DNA of 64,000 nt from positions 1 through 64,000 of the forward strand of contig CACYWZ010000007.1 of assembly GCA_902778325.1 (NCBI GenBank). The letters run 5' to 3'. The DNA comes from an uncultured Spirochaetaceae bacterium (GTDB taxonomy: Bacteria > Spirochaetota > Spirochaetia > Treponematales > Treponemataceae). A program made the position numbers and the translations under genes. The notes below the pieces were generated by a model, which made no database searches, was not told the origin of the DNA, and was given only the letters and a program-made list of their open reading frames with translations. Shown one piece after another: positions 8,433 through 16,513 of this stretch. Within the stretch, counting starts at the first letter, position 1. Each line of letters starts with the position of its first letter.

Positions 8433-8471
8433 TGCCCGTCATGCTCAAACTCGTTTTATCATCTGAGTGCC
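8433..8471. repeat. Dispersed REP-like repeat
   Basis: Contains GTCATGCTCAAACTCG, very similar to the copy at 9.66 kb. It lies in the gap upstream of the toxin-antitoxin operon. Confidence 0.55.
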
Positions 8472-8472
8472 T

Positions 8473-8657
8473 TTCCTTATTTTGAGGAAAGTCGCTTTCA
8501 ATGAAGTCAGCATTCCTTATTTTGAGGAAACTCGTCTTTCGATGAAGTCAGTCTTCCTTATTTTGAGGAAAGTTGTCTTTCGATAAGGTCAGCATTCCTT
8601 ATTTTAAGGAAACTCGTCTTTCAATAAAGTCAGCCTTCCTTATTTCGTGGAAGTTCG
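8473..8657. repeat. 41-bp tandem array 2 (TTCCTTATTTTGAGGAA heads)
   Basis: Heads start at 8473, 8513, 8554, 8595 and 8636 (steps 40, 41, 41, 41). Each head is the palindrome TTCCT...AGGAA, followed by a tail resembling CTCGTCTTTCGATGAAGTCAG. The last copy is degenerate and runs into dispersed repeat sequence. The array lies between the toxin-antitoxin operon and the GNAT gene. Confidence 0.9.
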
Positions 8658-8658
8658 T

Positions 8659-8815
8659 GTGCCCGTCATGCTGAACTTGTTTCAGTATCTACTCTTTTAC
8701 AAATTGACATGGATTCCGAAACGAGTTCGGAATGACATTTTCTCTGTCATGCTGAGCGAAGTCGAAGGGAAGCCGAAGCACAGACCCCGAAACAAGTTCG
8801 CCCGTGACGGGGTGG
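8659..8815. repeat. Cluster of dispersed REP-like repeats
   Basis: Contains GTCATGCTGAACTTGTTTCA, the palindrome ATTCCGAAACGAGTTCGGAAT and GTCATGCTGAGCGAAGTCG in succession. Only repeat sequence is seen here. It ends next to the stop codon of the GNAT gene. Confidence 0.7.
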
Positions 8816-8818
8816 CTT

Positions 8819-9394
8819 TTAGAGCGTCTGATACATAAAAATACAGCCTTCATCGTATTTTGGCTTTACATGATTCTGCACGAATTTTTCCTGCTCCTCT
8901 GGAAGTCGCGAAAAGCCCATCTTTTTGTAATGGTTCATCAGTCTCTCTTCTGGCAAAGCGTAAATGTAGAGCGTGCTCACCCCAACATATTCCGAAACGA
9001 ACTGCGCCAACGGCAGAATGAACCGCTTAAAAAAATAAGAACCAAGTCGTTTTGCGTTTGGGTGATTGGCTTTGTAAACTTGATTCATCGCAAAGTTTGA
9101 AAGTTCCACAGCCGAAAGCGAATCAAAAGCGTCGCCGTCAACTTGAAGCGTAACAAGCCCTGTGCGCATTGAAAAATAGCAGGCAAGCTCGCCTGTAATT
9201 CGGTCTTTTATCAAATAGGTTCTGGTTTGTTTTTCGCTTTCTTCGCGCCAAGCCGCTTCTTTTAGGAAAATCTCCAACCCCATAGCAGCGTTTCCAACAC
9301 AAAAAGACTGAATGAGGTCAGAGTTTTCAGGAGAATCAAACAAGTGCTCAACAATAAAGTCTTCGTCGGCAAAAAGATTCTCATAATCTGCCAT
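8819..9394 (-). CDS. GNAT-family acetyltransferase, TacT-like
   Basis: 191 residues. An N-terminal segment (SFCVGNAAMGLEIFLKEAA then RTYLIKD) matches the layout of GNAT proteins related to tRNA-acetylating toxins, in which a short [L/F]xCG word precedes a helix and a TYLI strand. Further on are AVELSNFAMN and HYKKMGF, typical of the acetyl-CoA fold. The pyrophosphate-binding loop is degenerate (RLGSYF). The ATG at 9394 lies inside the end of the upstream 65-residue gene (14-nt overlap), so expression is coupled. It could be a toxin or an ordinary acetyltransferase. Confidence 0.75.
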   Translation of the reverse strand: MADYENLFADEDFIVEHLFDSPENSDLIQSFCVGNAAMGLEIFLKEAAWREESEKQTRTYLIKDRITGELACYFSMRTGLVTLQVDGDAFDSLSAVELSNFAMNQVYKANHPNAKRLGSYFFKRFILPLAQFVSEYVGVSTLYIYALPEERLMNHYKKMGFSRLPEEQEKFVQNHVKPKYDEGCIFMYQTL

Positions 9395-9578
9395 TTGCTT
9401 TCAAAGCCTCCTTCATAATCTCTTTGTCTTTTTTGTGCTCTTCCGTAATCCACGCCTTCAACTCGGCACATTCCTTGTCGAGTTCGGTAAAGTCTGGTTT
9501 TGGAGTATGAAGAATGAAATTGTAAACGCTGTTTGCGGCGTCTCTCTTTTCTAGCATTTCTTTTGTAATACATCGCAT
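9381..9578 (-). CDS. Small charged protein upstream of GNAT, possible antitoxin
   Basis: 65 residues, rich in Lys and Glu, predicted mostly helical, with no recognised family. The start at 9578 is supported by AGGAGG about 7 nt upstream. An alternative GTG at 9596 lies inside the ribosome-binding region. The gene ends 14 nt inside the GNAT gene. The size, charge and position before a TacT-like GNAT are what an antitoxin would show, but no ribbon-helix-helix motif is visible. Confidence 0.6.
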   Translation of the reverse strand: MRCITKEMLEKRDAANSVYNFILHTPKPDFTELDKECAELKAWITEEHKKDKEIMKEALKANGRL

Positions 9579-9596
9579 ATGAATACCTCCTCGCAC

Positions 9597-9924
9597 TTTA
9601 TTTTATCACATTTATCAAGAAAATAGTATTGCATTAGCGCCTTGTGCAGTCTTGTCCGTCCGTGCCCGCGTGTCATGCTCAAACTCGATTCAGCATCTGC
9701 ATTTTTCTGAGCGGAGTCGAAGCACGGCATACAAAAAGATTATAGCATAAAGCGCTGATTGTGTACTCTTTTTCAAACCATTACTATGTACCGATATGCA
9801 CATAGGCTTTGTGCACATTTATCTCTTGGGTAGCAAATAATTGATATTTCAACAAAATATTTGATAGAGAAACACTGTTCTCTGCCATAGAATTTGCATA
9901 GACAGTTTTAATTAGGAGATTTAT
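9597..9924. other. Intergenic region before cellobiose phosphorylase
   Basis: About 330 bases without a gene. A dispersed REP-like copy (about 9655-9730, GTGTCATGCTCAAACTCG and CTGAGCGGAGTCGAAGCAC) occupies the left part. The right part is AT-rich and presumably carries the promoter. An inverted repeat GAGAA-N6-TTCTC (9867-9882) is a possible operator. No other structure was seen. Confidence 0.5.
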
Positions 9925-12402
9925 ATGAAATTCGGTCATTTTGACGATGTCAAACGCGAGTATGTGATTGAAACACCTCGCACACCGTATCCTTGGATTA
10001 ACTATCTTGGTACTCAAGGATTTTTCTCGCTGATTTCAAACACGGCAGGCGGATACTCTTTCTACAAAGACGCACGTCTTCGCCGCATCACACGATACCG
10101 CTACAACAACGTGCCTATCGATATGGGCGGACGCTATTTCTACATCAACGACAACGGCACAATCTGGAACCCGGGCTGGTCTCCTGTTAAGACTGAGCTT
10201 GATTCTTACGAGTGCCGACACGGTATGGGCTACACCATAATCAAGGGCAAAAAGAACGACCTCAAAGCAGAAGTCACATTCTTTGTTCCTCAGGACTTTG
10301 ACGGAGAGGTTCAGCAGGTTGTTCTTACGAACGAAGGAAAGTCAGACAAGACGTTCAAGTTCTGGTCATTTGCGGAATGGTGTCTTTGGGACGCTCAGGA
10401 CGACTGCACGAACTTCCAGCGAAACTTTTCGACAGGACGCGTTGAAATCAAAGACTCTGTAATCTATCACAAGACAGAATACCGCGACCGCCGAAATCAC
10501 TACGCATTCTATTCAGTGAACGACAAAATCGACGGCTACGACACAGACCGCGACGCATTCATCGGTCTTTACAACGGCTTCCACAATCCACAGGCAGTTC
10601 TTGACGGAAAGTGTACAAACTCACTGGCAGACGGTTGGTCTCCAATCGCTTCACATTTCAAAGAAATCACACTCAAGGCTGGCGAGAGCAAAACGCTCGT
10701 TTTTGTTTTGGGCTATGTTGAAATGCCTGTCGAAAAGAAGTTCGAGGCTGACGGAAAGACAATCAACAAGGAAAAAGCCCTTGCCATGATTGAAAAATAC
10801 AACACACCAGAAAAGTTCGCTTCTGGTATGGCTGAGCTCCGCGCTTACTGGGATAAACTCCTCGGTATCCTCAACGTAAACACACCGGAAGACAAAGTGA
10901 ACCGTATGGTAAACATCTGGAACCAGTATCAGTGTATGGTTACTTTCAACCTCTCACGCTCTGCTTCATACTTTGAAAGCGGCATTGGACGAGGAATGGG
11001 CTTCCGCGATTCAAATCAGGACATCTTGGGCTTCGTTCACCAGATTCCAGACCGAGCACGCGAGCGCCTGATTGACATCGCGTCAACTCAGCTTGAGGAC
11101 GGCGGCTGCTATCACCAGTATCAGCCACTCACGAAGAAGGGCAACGCAGACATCGGCGGCGACTTCTCGGACGACCCGCTCTGGATGATTCTCTCGGTTT
11201 CTGCATACATCAAGGAAACAGGCGACTGGTCAATTCTTGACGCAAAAGTTCCTTACGACAACGATGAGTCAAAAGCAAAATCAATGCTCGACCACCTCAC
11301 AGTAAGCTTCTATCACATTGTAAACAACTTAGGTCCTCACGGACTTCCGCTCGCAATGCGTGCAGACTGGAACGACTGTATCAATCTTTCGTGCTTCTCT
11401 GACACACCGGGTGAAAGTTTCCAGACTTACACAAATCCAAAATTCAAGGCAGAGGGCGGATATTCAAAGGTTGCAGAGTCCGTGTTTGTTGCAGCACTCT
11501 TTACTTACGTTGGTCCGAACTTCGTTGGCATCTTGAACCATTTGGGCAAAAAAGACGAGGCAGCAAAGGCGCAGGCAGAAATCGACAAGATGAAGAAAAC
11601 TATTATGGATTCAGCTTGGGACGGCAACTGGTTCATGCGCGCTTATGACGCTTACGGCAAGAAGATGGGTTCAAACGAGTGCGAAGAGGGAAAAATCTTT
11701 ATTGAGCCACAGGGCTTTGCAATTATGTCTGACATCGACAAGGACGCTACAAAGAAGACTCTCGCTGCAATCGATGAGAGATTGAACACAAAGCACGGTC
11801 TTGTTTTGAACAACCCTGCTTTCACAAAATACTATGTTCAGTATGGCGAAATCTCAACATATCCGGGCGGATACAAAGAGAACGCTGGTATCTTCACGCA
11901 CAACAACGCCTGGATTATCTGTGCTGCGGCTTATGCTGGCGAAGGAAATCAGGCTTTCAAATATTACTCAGAAATCGCACCTGCTTACACTGAAGAGACT
12001 TCTGACTTGCACAAGACAGAGCCTTATGTTTATGGTCAGATGATTGGCGGAAAAGACGCCGGAAGCGACATCGGGCAGACTGGAAAGAACTTTGGTCAGG
12101 GCAAGAACTCTTGGCTTACGGGAACGGCTGCATGGAACATGGTTGCAATCAGCCAGTACATTCTTGGTATTCAGCCGGACTTCGACGGTCTCAAGGTTGA
12201 CCCGTCAATTCCATCAAGCTGGGACGGCTTTACTGCGACAAGATTGTTCCGCGGTGCAAAGTACAACATCACGATTAAAAACCCAAGCCACGTTTGCAAG
12301 GGCGTAAAATCGCTGATTGTTGACGGAAAGGCGATTGACGGCTGTGTTGTTCCTGTTGTTGAGGGCAAAAAAGAAGTCAATGTTGAAATCACATTAGGCT
12401 AA
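9925..12402 (+). CDS. Cellobiose phosphorylase (GH94)
   Basis: 825 residues, the usual length for GH94 phosphorylases. It reads like cellobiose phosphorylase throughout: N-terminal beta-sandwich with [13 protein letters not shown] and RYYxxDNGTxW-type motifs, a central (alpha/alpha)6 barrel with [14 protein letters not shown] and [15 protein letters not shown], and the catalytic-acid loop [10 protein letters not shown]. It phosphorolyses cellobiose to glucose 1-phosphate and glucose in the cytoplasm, which saves ATP compared with hydrolysis. The start follows TAGGAGAT. It is a single-gene unit ending in a strong terminator. There is no cellobiose importer in this window. The alternative, cellodextrin phosphorylase, is less likely at this length. 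Confidence 0.93.
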   Translation: MKFGHFDDVKREYVIETPRTPYPWINYLGTQGFFSLISNTAGGYSFYKDARLRRITRYRYNNVPIDMGGRYFYINDNGTIWNPGWSPVKTELDSYECRHGMGYTIIKGKKNDLKAEVTFFVPQDFDGEVQQVVLTNEGKSDKTFKFWSFAEWCLWDAQDDCTNFQRNFSTGRVEIKDSVIYHKTEYRDRRNHYAFYSVNDKIDGYDTDRDAFIGLYNGFHNPQAVLDGKCTNSLADGWSPIASHFKEITLKAGESKTLVFVLGYVEMPVEKKFEADGKTINKEKALAMIEKYNTPEKFASGMAELRAYWDKLLGILNVNTPEDKVNRMVNIWNQYQCMVTFNLSRSASYFESGIGRGMGFRDSNQDILGFVHQIPDRARERLIDIASTQLEDGGCYHQYQPLTKKGNADIGGDFSDDPLWMILSVSAYIKETGDWSILDAKVPYDNDESKAKSMLDHLTVSFYHIVNNLGPHGLPLAMRADWNDCINLSCFSDTPGESFQTYTNPKFKAEGGYSKVAESVFVAALFTYVGPNFVGILNHLGKKDEAAKAQAEIDKMKKTIMDSAWDGNWFMRAYDAYGKKMGSNECEEGKIFIEPQGFAIMSDIDKDATKKTLAAIDERLNTKHGLVLNNPAFTKYYVQYGEISTYPGGYKENAGIFTHNNAWIICAAAYAGEGNQAFKYYSEIAPAYTEETSDLHKTEPYVYGQMIGGKDAGSDIGQTGKNFGQGKNSWLTGTAAWNMVAISQYILGIQPDFDGLKVDPSIPSSWDGFTATRLFRGAKYNITIKNPSHVCKGVKSLIVDGKAIDGCVVPVVEGKKEVNVEITLG

Positions 12403-12433
12403 GCAAACAGTTTTCAAACGCAATTTATTAAAA

Positions 12434-12466
12434 AACAGCTCGTCGTTTTGGCGGGCTGTTTTCTTT
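12434..12466 (+). terminator. Terminator of cellobiose phosphorylase
   Basis: AACAGCTCGTC (12434-12444) pairs with GGCGGGCTGTT (12450-12460) with two G-U pairs, followed by TTTTCTTTT. Confidence 0.85.
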
Positions 12467-12499
12467 TGCGATAGGAACTTTTCTGATTATGTCTTTTAT

Positions 12500-13384
12500 T
12501 TATAGATTCTCACTTTCCATAAGAGCATTCAGGTAATTTTTGTCTTTTGTAGCACGCTCAACATCTGCACTTCGTCCCTCTGCATAAAGTTTTGAGAACA
12601 GTGCAAATATATTGTTGCGCTCCTCATTTCTGCCGATTGAAAAGCCTTCACTTCGCCCTTCGTTTTTCATTTTCTGTACAAATTCACACACGTTCACACC
12701 TCCTTTTTCGCTCTGAGTCTCTTCGATGAACTCCGCCATATCATCAAAAATATCGTCGTCAGAAATAACTCGCATTAAATCGATTATCTCTGAGACATAT
12801 TTGAGTTTCTGTCTGCTCCAGTTCTCTGCTTGTCCAATGCGCAACGCCCGCAAGTATTCCGCAACAATGCGAAAATCGCTCTTGAAACTGTTTATCTGCT
12901 CGTCAGTCAGCCAAGCCAGATTTATCACTTTGATTTTATAATCGCTCACAAAATCTTTCAATCGCTCGTCAATTTTCAGAGATTCTTTCAGCGTCGTATG
13001 ATTTTCCCACTTGCTTTTTGTTCCAAAATACAAAACTAGCGTTATCACAGGATAAAAATCAGTGCGATCTTCGTTCAACTGACTTCTGTATGCCACACCG
13101 TCGTAGCCCATAACACGAAGCGGCATTGATTTTTCCTTTTTGGTCTGATTCTCAAAACCGAACAAACTCAAGCAAAAATCGCCTTTTATCCATTTTTTAG
13201 CAACATCTCGCTCTTGATTGTGCAAAACATTTTCTGAATCTTTGTACTGCGAAAAAGTCTGCGCGTCCGTCAAAGAATCCGCTTCAACAACCTGCTCACC
13301 ACTGAAAACAAGTACATTCACAATATCCGCAAAAACATCATTGTATGATTCCAGCGTTTTTTGCGTTATATCTCTCTCACCCAT
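12500..13384 (-). CDS. Rpn-family recombination-promoting nuclease
   Basis: 294 residues of the Rpn/Transposase_31 type (PD-(D/E)XK fold). Recognisable pieces are the N-terminal TQKTLESYNDVFADIVNVL, the core ENQTKKEKSMPLRVMGYDG, and YPVITLVLYFG with its characteristic strand. A helical C-terminal region follows, with a repeated charged segment (SEGFSIGRNEERNN). Members cut DNA and promote RecA-independent recombination (family knowledge). The family is often found in many variable copies per genome. A leaderless-type promoter sits 6 nt before the ATG. It marks the left edge of the AT-rich accessory island. Confidence 0.85.
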   Translation of the reverse strand: MGERDITQKTLESYNDVFADIVNVLVFSGEQVVEADSLTDAQTFSQYKDSENVLHNQERDVAKKWIKGDFCLSLFGFENQTKKEKSMPLRVMGYDGVAYRSQLNEDRTDFYPVITLVLYFGTKSKWENHTTLKESLKIDERLKDFVSDYKIKVINLAWLTDEQINSFKSDFRIVAEYLRALRIGQAENWSRQKLKYVSEIIDLMRVISDDDIFDDMAEFIEETQSEKGGVNVCEFVQKMKNEGRSEGFSIGRNEERNNIFALFSKLYAEGRSADVERATKDKNYLNALMESENL

Positions 13385-13390
13385 ATTTTT

Positions 13391-13419
13391 ATTATAGATT
13401 GTCTAAATTTAATTGTCTA
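13391..13419 (-). promoter_or_regulatory. Promoter of the Rpn gene, predicted leaderless
   Basis: On the minus strand, TAGACA (13414-13419), a 17-nt spacer and a perfect TATAAT (13391-13396) lie 6 nt before the ATG at 13384. No ribosome-binding site is present. Confidence 0.75.
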
Positions 13420-13425
13420 CTGAAG

Positions 13426-13746
13426 TTAATTTGAAAGGGCTTGTGCTATGCGCTCAACAACGTCTTTGTCTTTTTTGGGCAGATTTTGATATATTTTCGC
13501 GATTTGAATTGCCTCTTTTGAAAAGCACTGATTTTCTACTGATTCTCCATTCACAAGAAACTCCACTGATGTGCCCAATGCTTTTGCGATTTTGCAAGCG
13601 TAATCTGCTGGAGGCATTGAGGCTCGTGCATTCAAGTAATTCTCGATTGACCGCTTTGGAACACCAGACGCAAATGCAAGTTCTTTTACGGTTAAATCTT
13701 TGTAATCTAAAAACTTTCTCAGATTTTCTTTGAATGAAGTTTGCAT
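13426..13746 (-). CDS. XRE-family HTH regulator (repressor-like)
   Basis: 106 residues. The helix-turn-helix spans about residues 14-60 (LTVKELAFASGVPKRSIENY and MPPADYACKIAKALGTSVEFL). It is followed by a short C-terminal region and a helix (LPKKDKDVVERIAQAL) that may dimerise. The start at 13746 is preferred because a promoter lies just upstream. A longer frame from a TTG at 13818 would enclose that promoter and overlap the neighbouring regulator. It is related in form to phage CI-like repressors without a peptidase domain. Its target is unknown. Confidence 0.8.
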   Translation of the reverse strand: MQTSFKENLRKFLDYKDLTVKELAFASGVPKRSIENYLNARASMPPADYACKIAKALGTSVEFLVNGESVENQCFSKEAIQIAKIYQNLPKKDKDVVERIAQALSN

Positions 13747-13753
13747 AGTCGCG

Positions 13754-13781
13754 ATTATACTAAAAAGCGTATAAGTGTCAT
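13754..13781 (-). promoter_or_regulatory. Promoter of the XRE gene, predicted leaderless
   Basis: On the minus strand, ATGACA (13776-13781), a 16-nt spacer and TATAAT (13754-13759) lie exactly 7 nt before the ATG at 13746. No Shine-Dalgarno sequence. Confidence 0.7.
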
Positions 13782-13804
13782 TATTTGAAAATACAGGATT
13801 ATTT

Positions 13805-14083
13805 TTATTTTTTAACAATGTCGTTTATCAAGGCTTGAATGTGCGCGATTTGTAGTTCAGTCAGCCCGTCAGTTTTGAGAGCATAGTTTTCGCTCAATCC
13901 CAAGAGATAATCCGCAGACACATTGAAATAATCCGCGATTTTTACAAGCATATCCACAGACGGCATAATATTTTCGTTTTCCCAATTCGAAACACATTGT
14001 TTTGTAACATCAAAAACTTTTGCTATTTCTACTTGATTCAATCCTTTGTTTGTTCTCAAGTTCTTGAATCGTTCTCCAAACAT
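13805..14083 (-). CDS. XRE-family HTH regulator
   Basis: 92 residues. A complete Cro/CI-type helix-turn-helix covers residues 5-62 (FKNLRTNKGLNQVEIAKVF, CVSNWENENIMPSVDMLVKI, FNVSADYLLG). A short helical tail follows. An AGAGGA ribosome-binding site precedes the ATG. It is divergent from the small zinc-ribbon gene at 14243. The intergenic region carries direct repeats and a palindrome that are natural operator candidates, so auto-regulation and control of the divergent gene are likely (inference). Confidence 0.85.
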   Translation of the reverse strand: MFGERFKNLRTNKGLNQVEIAKVFDVTKQCVSNWENENIMPSVDMLVKIADYFNVSADYLLGLSENYALKTDGLTELQIAHIQALINDIVKK

Positions 14084-14104
14084 AAAAATCCTCTAAAGTA
14101 CTCT

Positions 14105-14141
14105 ATCGTAAACATTTATTTTACTTGGTCAAATTTTACTT
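14105..14141 (-). promoter_or_regulatory. Promoter with flanking direct repeats before XRE gene
   Basis: The minus-strand promoter has TTGACC (14127-14132), a 16-nt spacer and TACGAT (14105-14110). Two identical 9-bp words ATTTTACTT (14118-14126 and 14133-14141, plus strand) flank the -35 box, 15 bp apart. That placement suits an autoregulatory XRE operator. Confidence 0.5.
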
Positions 14142-14161
14142 TACTAGTGTACAAATATTTA

Positions 14162-14211
14162 TTGACGAACAGAAAATACTGAAATACAATAATAATTGAC
14201 CAGTGCTGGTC
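14162..14211 (+). promoter_or_regulatory. Promoter and palindromic operator before zinc-ribbon gene
   Basis: TTGACG (14162-14167), a 17-nt spacer and TACAAT (14185-14190). The palindrome GACCAG-TG-CTGGTC (14198-14211) lies at the predicted transcription start, a classic repressor position. Confidence 0.55.
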
Positions 14212-14242
14212 TACAATTTTTTCAGACAGAGAGGATTTTGTT

Positions 14243-14419
14243 ATGAAATCAATGAAGAACATAAAACCTGCTTATGCAATGAAATTGGGAAGTGGAGTGT
14301 TTGCAGCAGATGACGGAGAATGCCCAAAATGTGGACGAGATGGAGTTTATTACTTTGATGCTGGAATGGGGTGCTATCGATGCTCAGCTTGTGGCTACGA
14401 AAGTAAAGGTTATTATTGA
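14243..14419 (+). CDS. Small zinc-ribbon protein
   Basis: 58 residues. The ATG at 14243 follows a GAGGA ribosome-binding site. Two cysteine pairs (CPKC and CSAC, plus one further Cys in GCYRC) about 20 residues apart give a rubredoxin-like zinc ribbon, followed by GYESKGYY. The family is not recognised. It is controlled by a promoter with a palindromic operator and is divergent from an XRE regulator. It may be a transcription- or RNA-binding accessory factor of the island (inference). Confidence 0.65.
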   Translation: MKSMKNIKPAYAMKLGSGVFAADDGECPKCGRDGVYYFDAGMGCYRCSACGYESKGYY

Positions 14420-14454
14420 AAGAGTCTTTTTCAGCTTGGGAACCTCTCAAATCT

Positions 14455-14536
14455 AGGAAATAGAACATCTATAGTATATCGTGTTAGTTAAAAGTGGAAA
14501 AAGCCCTCGAAAATACAGAATAGATGTTCTATTCCT
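14455..14536. repeat. Long near-perfect inverted repeat
   Basis: The arm AGGAAATAGAACATCTAT (14455-14472) is the near-exact reverse complement of ATAGATGTTCTATTCCT (14520-14536), with one base missing. The 47-bp centre includes a T/A-rich stretch. It lies between two small island genes. It could be a large hairpin, a regulator site or the ends of a tiny non-autonomous element. Confidence 0.7.
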
Positions 14537-14579
14537 ATCACAAAGGAAGGTATATGGCTAAATATGGGAAGCATATTTT

Positions 14580-14966
14580 ATGTATTTTGCTTATGATAAT
14601 AGCAGCACATATGAAGAAGAACACGGCAAATCTGCAGAAGAAGAAATAGAATTTATCAAGAAAATTAAGTTTGCTGATGGCGGAGAATTAGCTATTGTCT
14701 ACAATAATGGTAGTTATGGAGAGCGCTATGATGATGACGAAGAATATGATTCAGATAAAGATAATTATGTTTTTCTAAAAGGCGATGGTTGCTATACTTG
14801 CGTTACTAATGGGTACAATATTTTATTGGTAGGTTCTTCAAATAGATATGTTAGTAGATGGAATGAAGAAGATTTTGGAGAAAGTGGATTAAGTCCAAAA
14901 ATGATGGATTTCTTTCAACAGCTTTATAAAACTATGAGTCTTGGAACTTCGGTAGTTGATAGGTAA
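14580..14966 (+). CDS. Acidic hypothetical protein, possibly 5'-frameshifted
   Basis: 128 residues, strongly acidic (runs such as YDDDEEYDSDKDNY), with alternating beta-like strands. No family is recognised. The start is uncertain: the best ribosome-binding site (AAGGAAGG) is placed for the ATG at 14554 in another frame. That frame reads MAKYGKHIL and then soon terminates, whereas the present frame opens as MYFAYDNSS. A one-base slip near 14578-14582 would join them into MAKYGKHI..FAYDNSS. So the gene may be mutated at its 5' end, or the short frame may be a leader. It lies in the AT-rich island. Confidence 0.55.
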   Translation: MYFAYDNSSTYEEEHGKSAEEEIEFIKKIKFADGGELAIVYNNGSYGERYDDDEEYDSDKDNYVFLKGDGCYTCVTNGYNILLVGSSNRYVSRWNEEDFGESGLSPKMMDFFQQLYKTMSLGTSVVDR

Positions 14967-15257
14967 GTTAACTGGTACAGGCAATTTATTTAGTCACTAT
15001 GTGATATGAGAAAAAACTGTGAGATGTCAAGAAAAATATGCACATATCATATTTTGTCCAAGATGCGAATGTCAGATGAATTGAATAAGATGCTTTGTTA
15101 AAAATTTGATAAAAAAAGGAAAAGAGAAATTATTGATCTTTGACGCCTTTACCAGTATCAGTATAATATTTTATACTAATGTTAAACATGTAATCCCATA
15201 TTAGTGTTTTTATTTCTCTACGATGGGATTCAAATCTAAGTATTTATCAGAGGTTTT
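14967..15257. other. Intergenic stretch with possible small-gene remnant
   Basis: AT-rich. A readable segment near 15021-15082 contains a zinc-ribbon-like end (FCPRCECQMN) with no open start, suggesting a decayed small gene. The rest is the promoter and leader of the next gene. Confidence 0.3.
15140..15230 (+). promoter_or_regulatory. Promoter and folded leader of the P-loop gene
   Basis: TTGACG (15140-15145), a 16-nt spacer and TATAAT (15162-15167). The leader can form two exclusive pairings: ACTAAT (15175-15180) with ATTAGT (15200-15205) followed by a T-rich run, or AATCCCAT (15192-15199) with ATGGGATT (15223-15230). Confidence 0.45.
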
Positions 15258-15623
15258 ATGAAAATAATAGTCTTATATGGTGATTCAAATTCTGGCAAAA
15301 CAACAACTTTGACAACTCTTTTTAATAAAATAAGTCCTCAGAACACAAAAACAACTTCTATAAACAAATACGGAGATTTTGAAAGCGATCCTTTTAGTTA
15401 TAAGAATAAACAGATTGTAGTTTATACTTGTGGAGATGAATTACAATACGTTGGAAATGGTATAATCAGCAATATTGCAAAAGCTGATGTTTTAATTATA
15501 GCGTGTAGCAAAAAATTTAAAAAATATCTTCCTGTTCAATTATTTTTGGCAAGAGAGATTGTGGTTATAACTAAAACTCAAAACAATCAAAATGATATAA
15601 ATCAAATTATTGCTTCAATATAA
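15258..15623 (+). CDS. Small P-loop NTPase-like protein
   Basis: 121 residues. The N-terminal MKIIVLYGDSNSGKTTTL contains a Walker A motif (GDSNSGKTT). Hydrophobic strands follow (IVVYTCGDE and ADVLIIACS, the latter Walker B-like but lacking an acidic end), and then REIVVITKT. A GAGG ribosome-binding site precedes the ATG. The size suggests a minimal nucleotide-binding domain. No family is recognised. Its stop codon is directly followed by a truncated copy of the start of the amidohydrolase gene found 0.9 kb downstream. Confidence 0.65.
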   Translation: MKIIVLYGDSNSGKTTTLTTLFNKISPQNTKTTSINKYGDFESDPFSYKNKQIVVYTCGDELQYVGNGIISNIAKADVLIIACSKKFKKYLPVQLFLAREIVVITKTQNNQNDINQIIASI

Positions 15624-15725
15624 ATGACCGATTACCATGTTCATATCAGGGCATTCAATAAAAACACCATTGACATTTTTATTTCTTCTGATAAAATTAT
15701 AGTTGAAATTTTAACAGACTTGTAA
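15624..15725 (+). pseudogene. Truncated duplicate of the amidohydrolase 5' end
   Basis: Begins right after the preceding stop codon and reads MTDYHVHIRAFN, matching the first residues of the amidohydrolase at 16514 (MTDYHIHIGQFN). It then diverges and stops after 33 codons. This looks like a remnant of a tandem duplication in which the amidohydrolase start followed the P-loop gene, later replaced or decayed. Possible expression as a short peptide cannot be excluded. Confidence 0.65.
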
Positions 15726-15785
15726 TGAAAAAGCCTCCCATTATAAGGGACGTGCCAAGATTACAGGTCTTTTTTTTGGAGTTAT

Positions 15786-16508
15786 ATGAAAACAGCGATT
15801 TTAGTAGATGGCGGATATTATAGAAAACTGGCGAAACATCACGTTGGAGAAAAAACTCCAGAAGAAAGAGCAAAAGAACTAATTCAGTATTGTAAATTTC
15901 ACTTGCGCAATCGTGAGTCATACACAATTGAAAACGGAAAACGCATTTACGATTATAATGAACTTTATAGAATCTTTTATTATGACTGTGAACCTGTTGA
16001 TAAAAAAGTTTTCCACCCGCTTTTACAAAAAACAATAGATTTATCAAAACAACCTACTTACAAATGGACAAAAGATTTTCTTGAGCAATTAAAGCAAAAA
16101 AGAAAAGTTGCAATACGCCTTGGATTTCTGGCAGCAGAAGAAGCTTCATACAATCTTAATCAACAAACTGTTAAAAAGCTGTTCAGAAAAGAAATGTCAA
16201 TTGATGATGTTGTAATGGAAAATTTCCAGCTATCAATGAAGCAAAAAGGCGTTGATATGAAAATCGGTGTTGATATTGCATCTCTTGCATTTAAAAAGCA
16301 AGTTGACCAGATTGTTCTGATAGCAGGAGACAGTGATTTTGTTCCTGCTGCAAAACTTGCTCGACGAGAGGGAATCGATTTTATACTTGATCCAATGGGG
16401 AACAAAATAAATGCAGAATTGTTTGAACACATTGACGGCTTGAGAACTTATTACACAAAATTGAAAAATATTGAAGCAGAAACTTCTAATATTTTTGATG
16501 ATAATTAG
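15786..16508 (+). CDS. NYN-domain ribonuclease (LabA/DUF88 family)
   Basis: 240 residues. The NYN (PIN-like) fold is shown by its acidic active-site residues: Asp in AILVDGGYY at the N-terminus, the Asp pair in GVDMKIGVDI in the middle, and AGDSDFVPA near residue 180. The sequence ends with a basic-acidic tail. The family cleaves RNA in a metal-dependent way (family knowledge). It lies just before the amidohydrolase (5-nt gap after the stop), so the two are probably one unit. A role in RNA turnover or island defence is inference. Confidence 0.88.
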   Translation: MKTAILVDGGYYRKLAKHHVGEKTPEERAKELIQYCKFHLRNRESYTIENGKRIYDYNELYRIFYYDCEPVDKKVFHPLLQKTIDLSKQPTYKWTKDFLEQLKQKRKVAIRLGFLAAEEASYNLNQQTVKKLFRKEMSIDDVVMENFQLSMKQKGVDMKIGVDIASLAFKKQVDQIVLIAGDSDFVPAAKLARREGIDFILDPMGNKINAELFEHIDGLRTYYTKLKNIEAETSNIFDDN

Positions 16509-16513
16509 TTAAA

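Noticed and set aside
8473-8657. CRISPR array candidate
   Set aside because: Repeats are contiguous and the whole unit is conserved; there are no unique spacers, and no cas genes lie nearby. The same holds for the other eight arrays.
15729-15780. Terminator before the NYN gene
   Set aside because: TCCC/GGGA gives only a four-pair stem before the T run; too weak to call.
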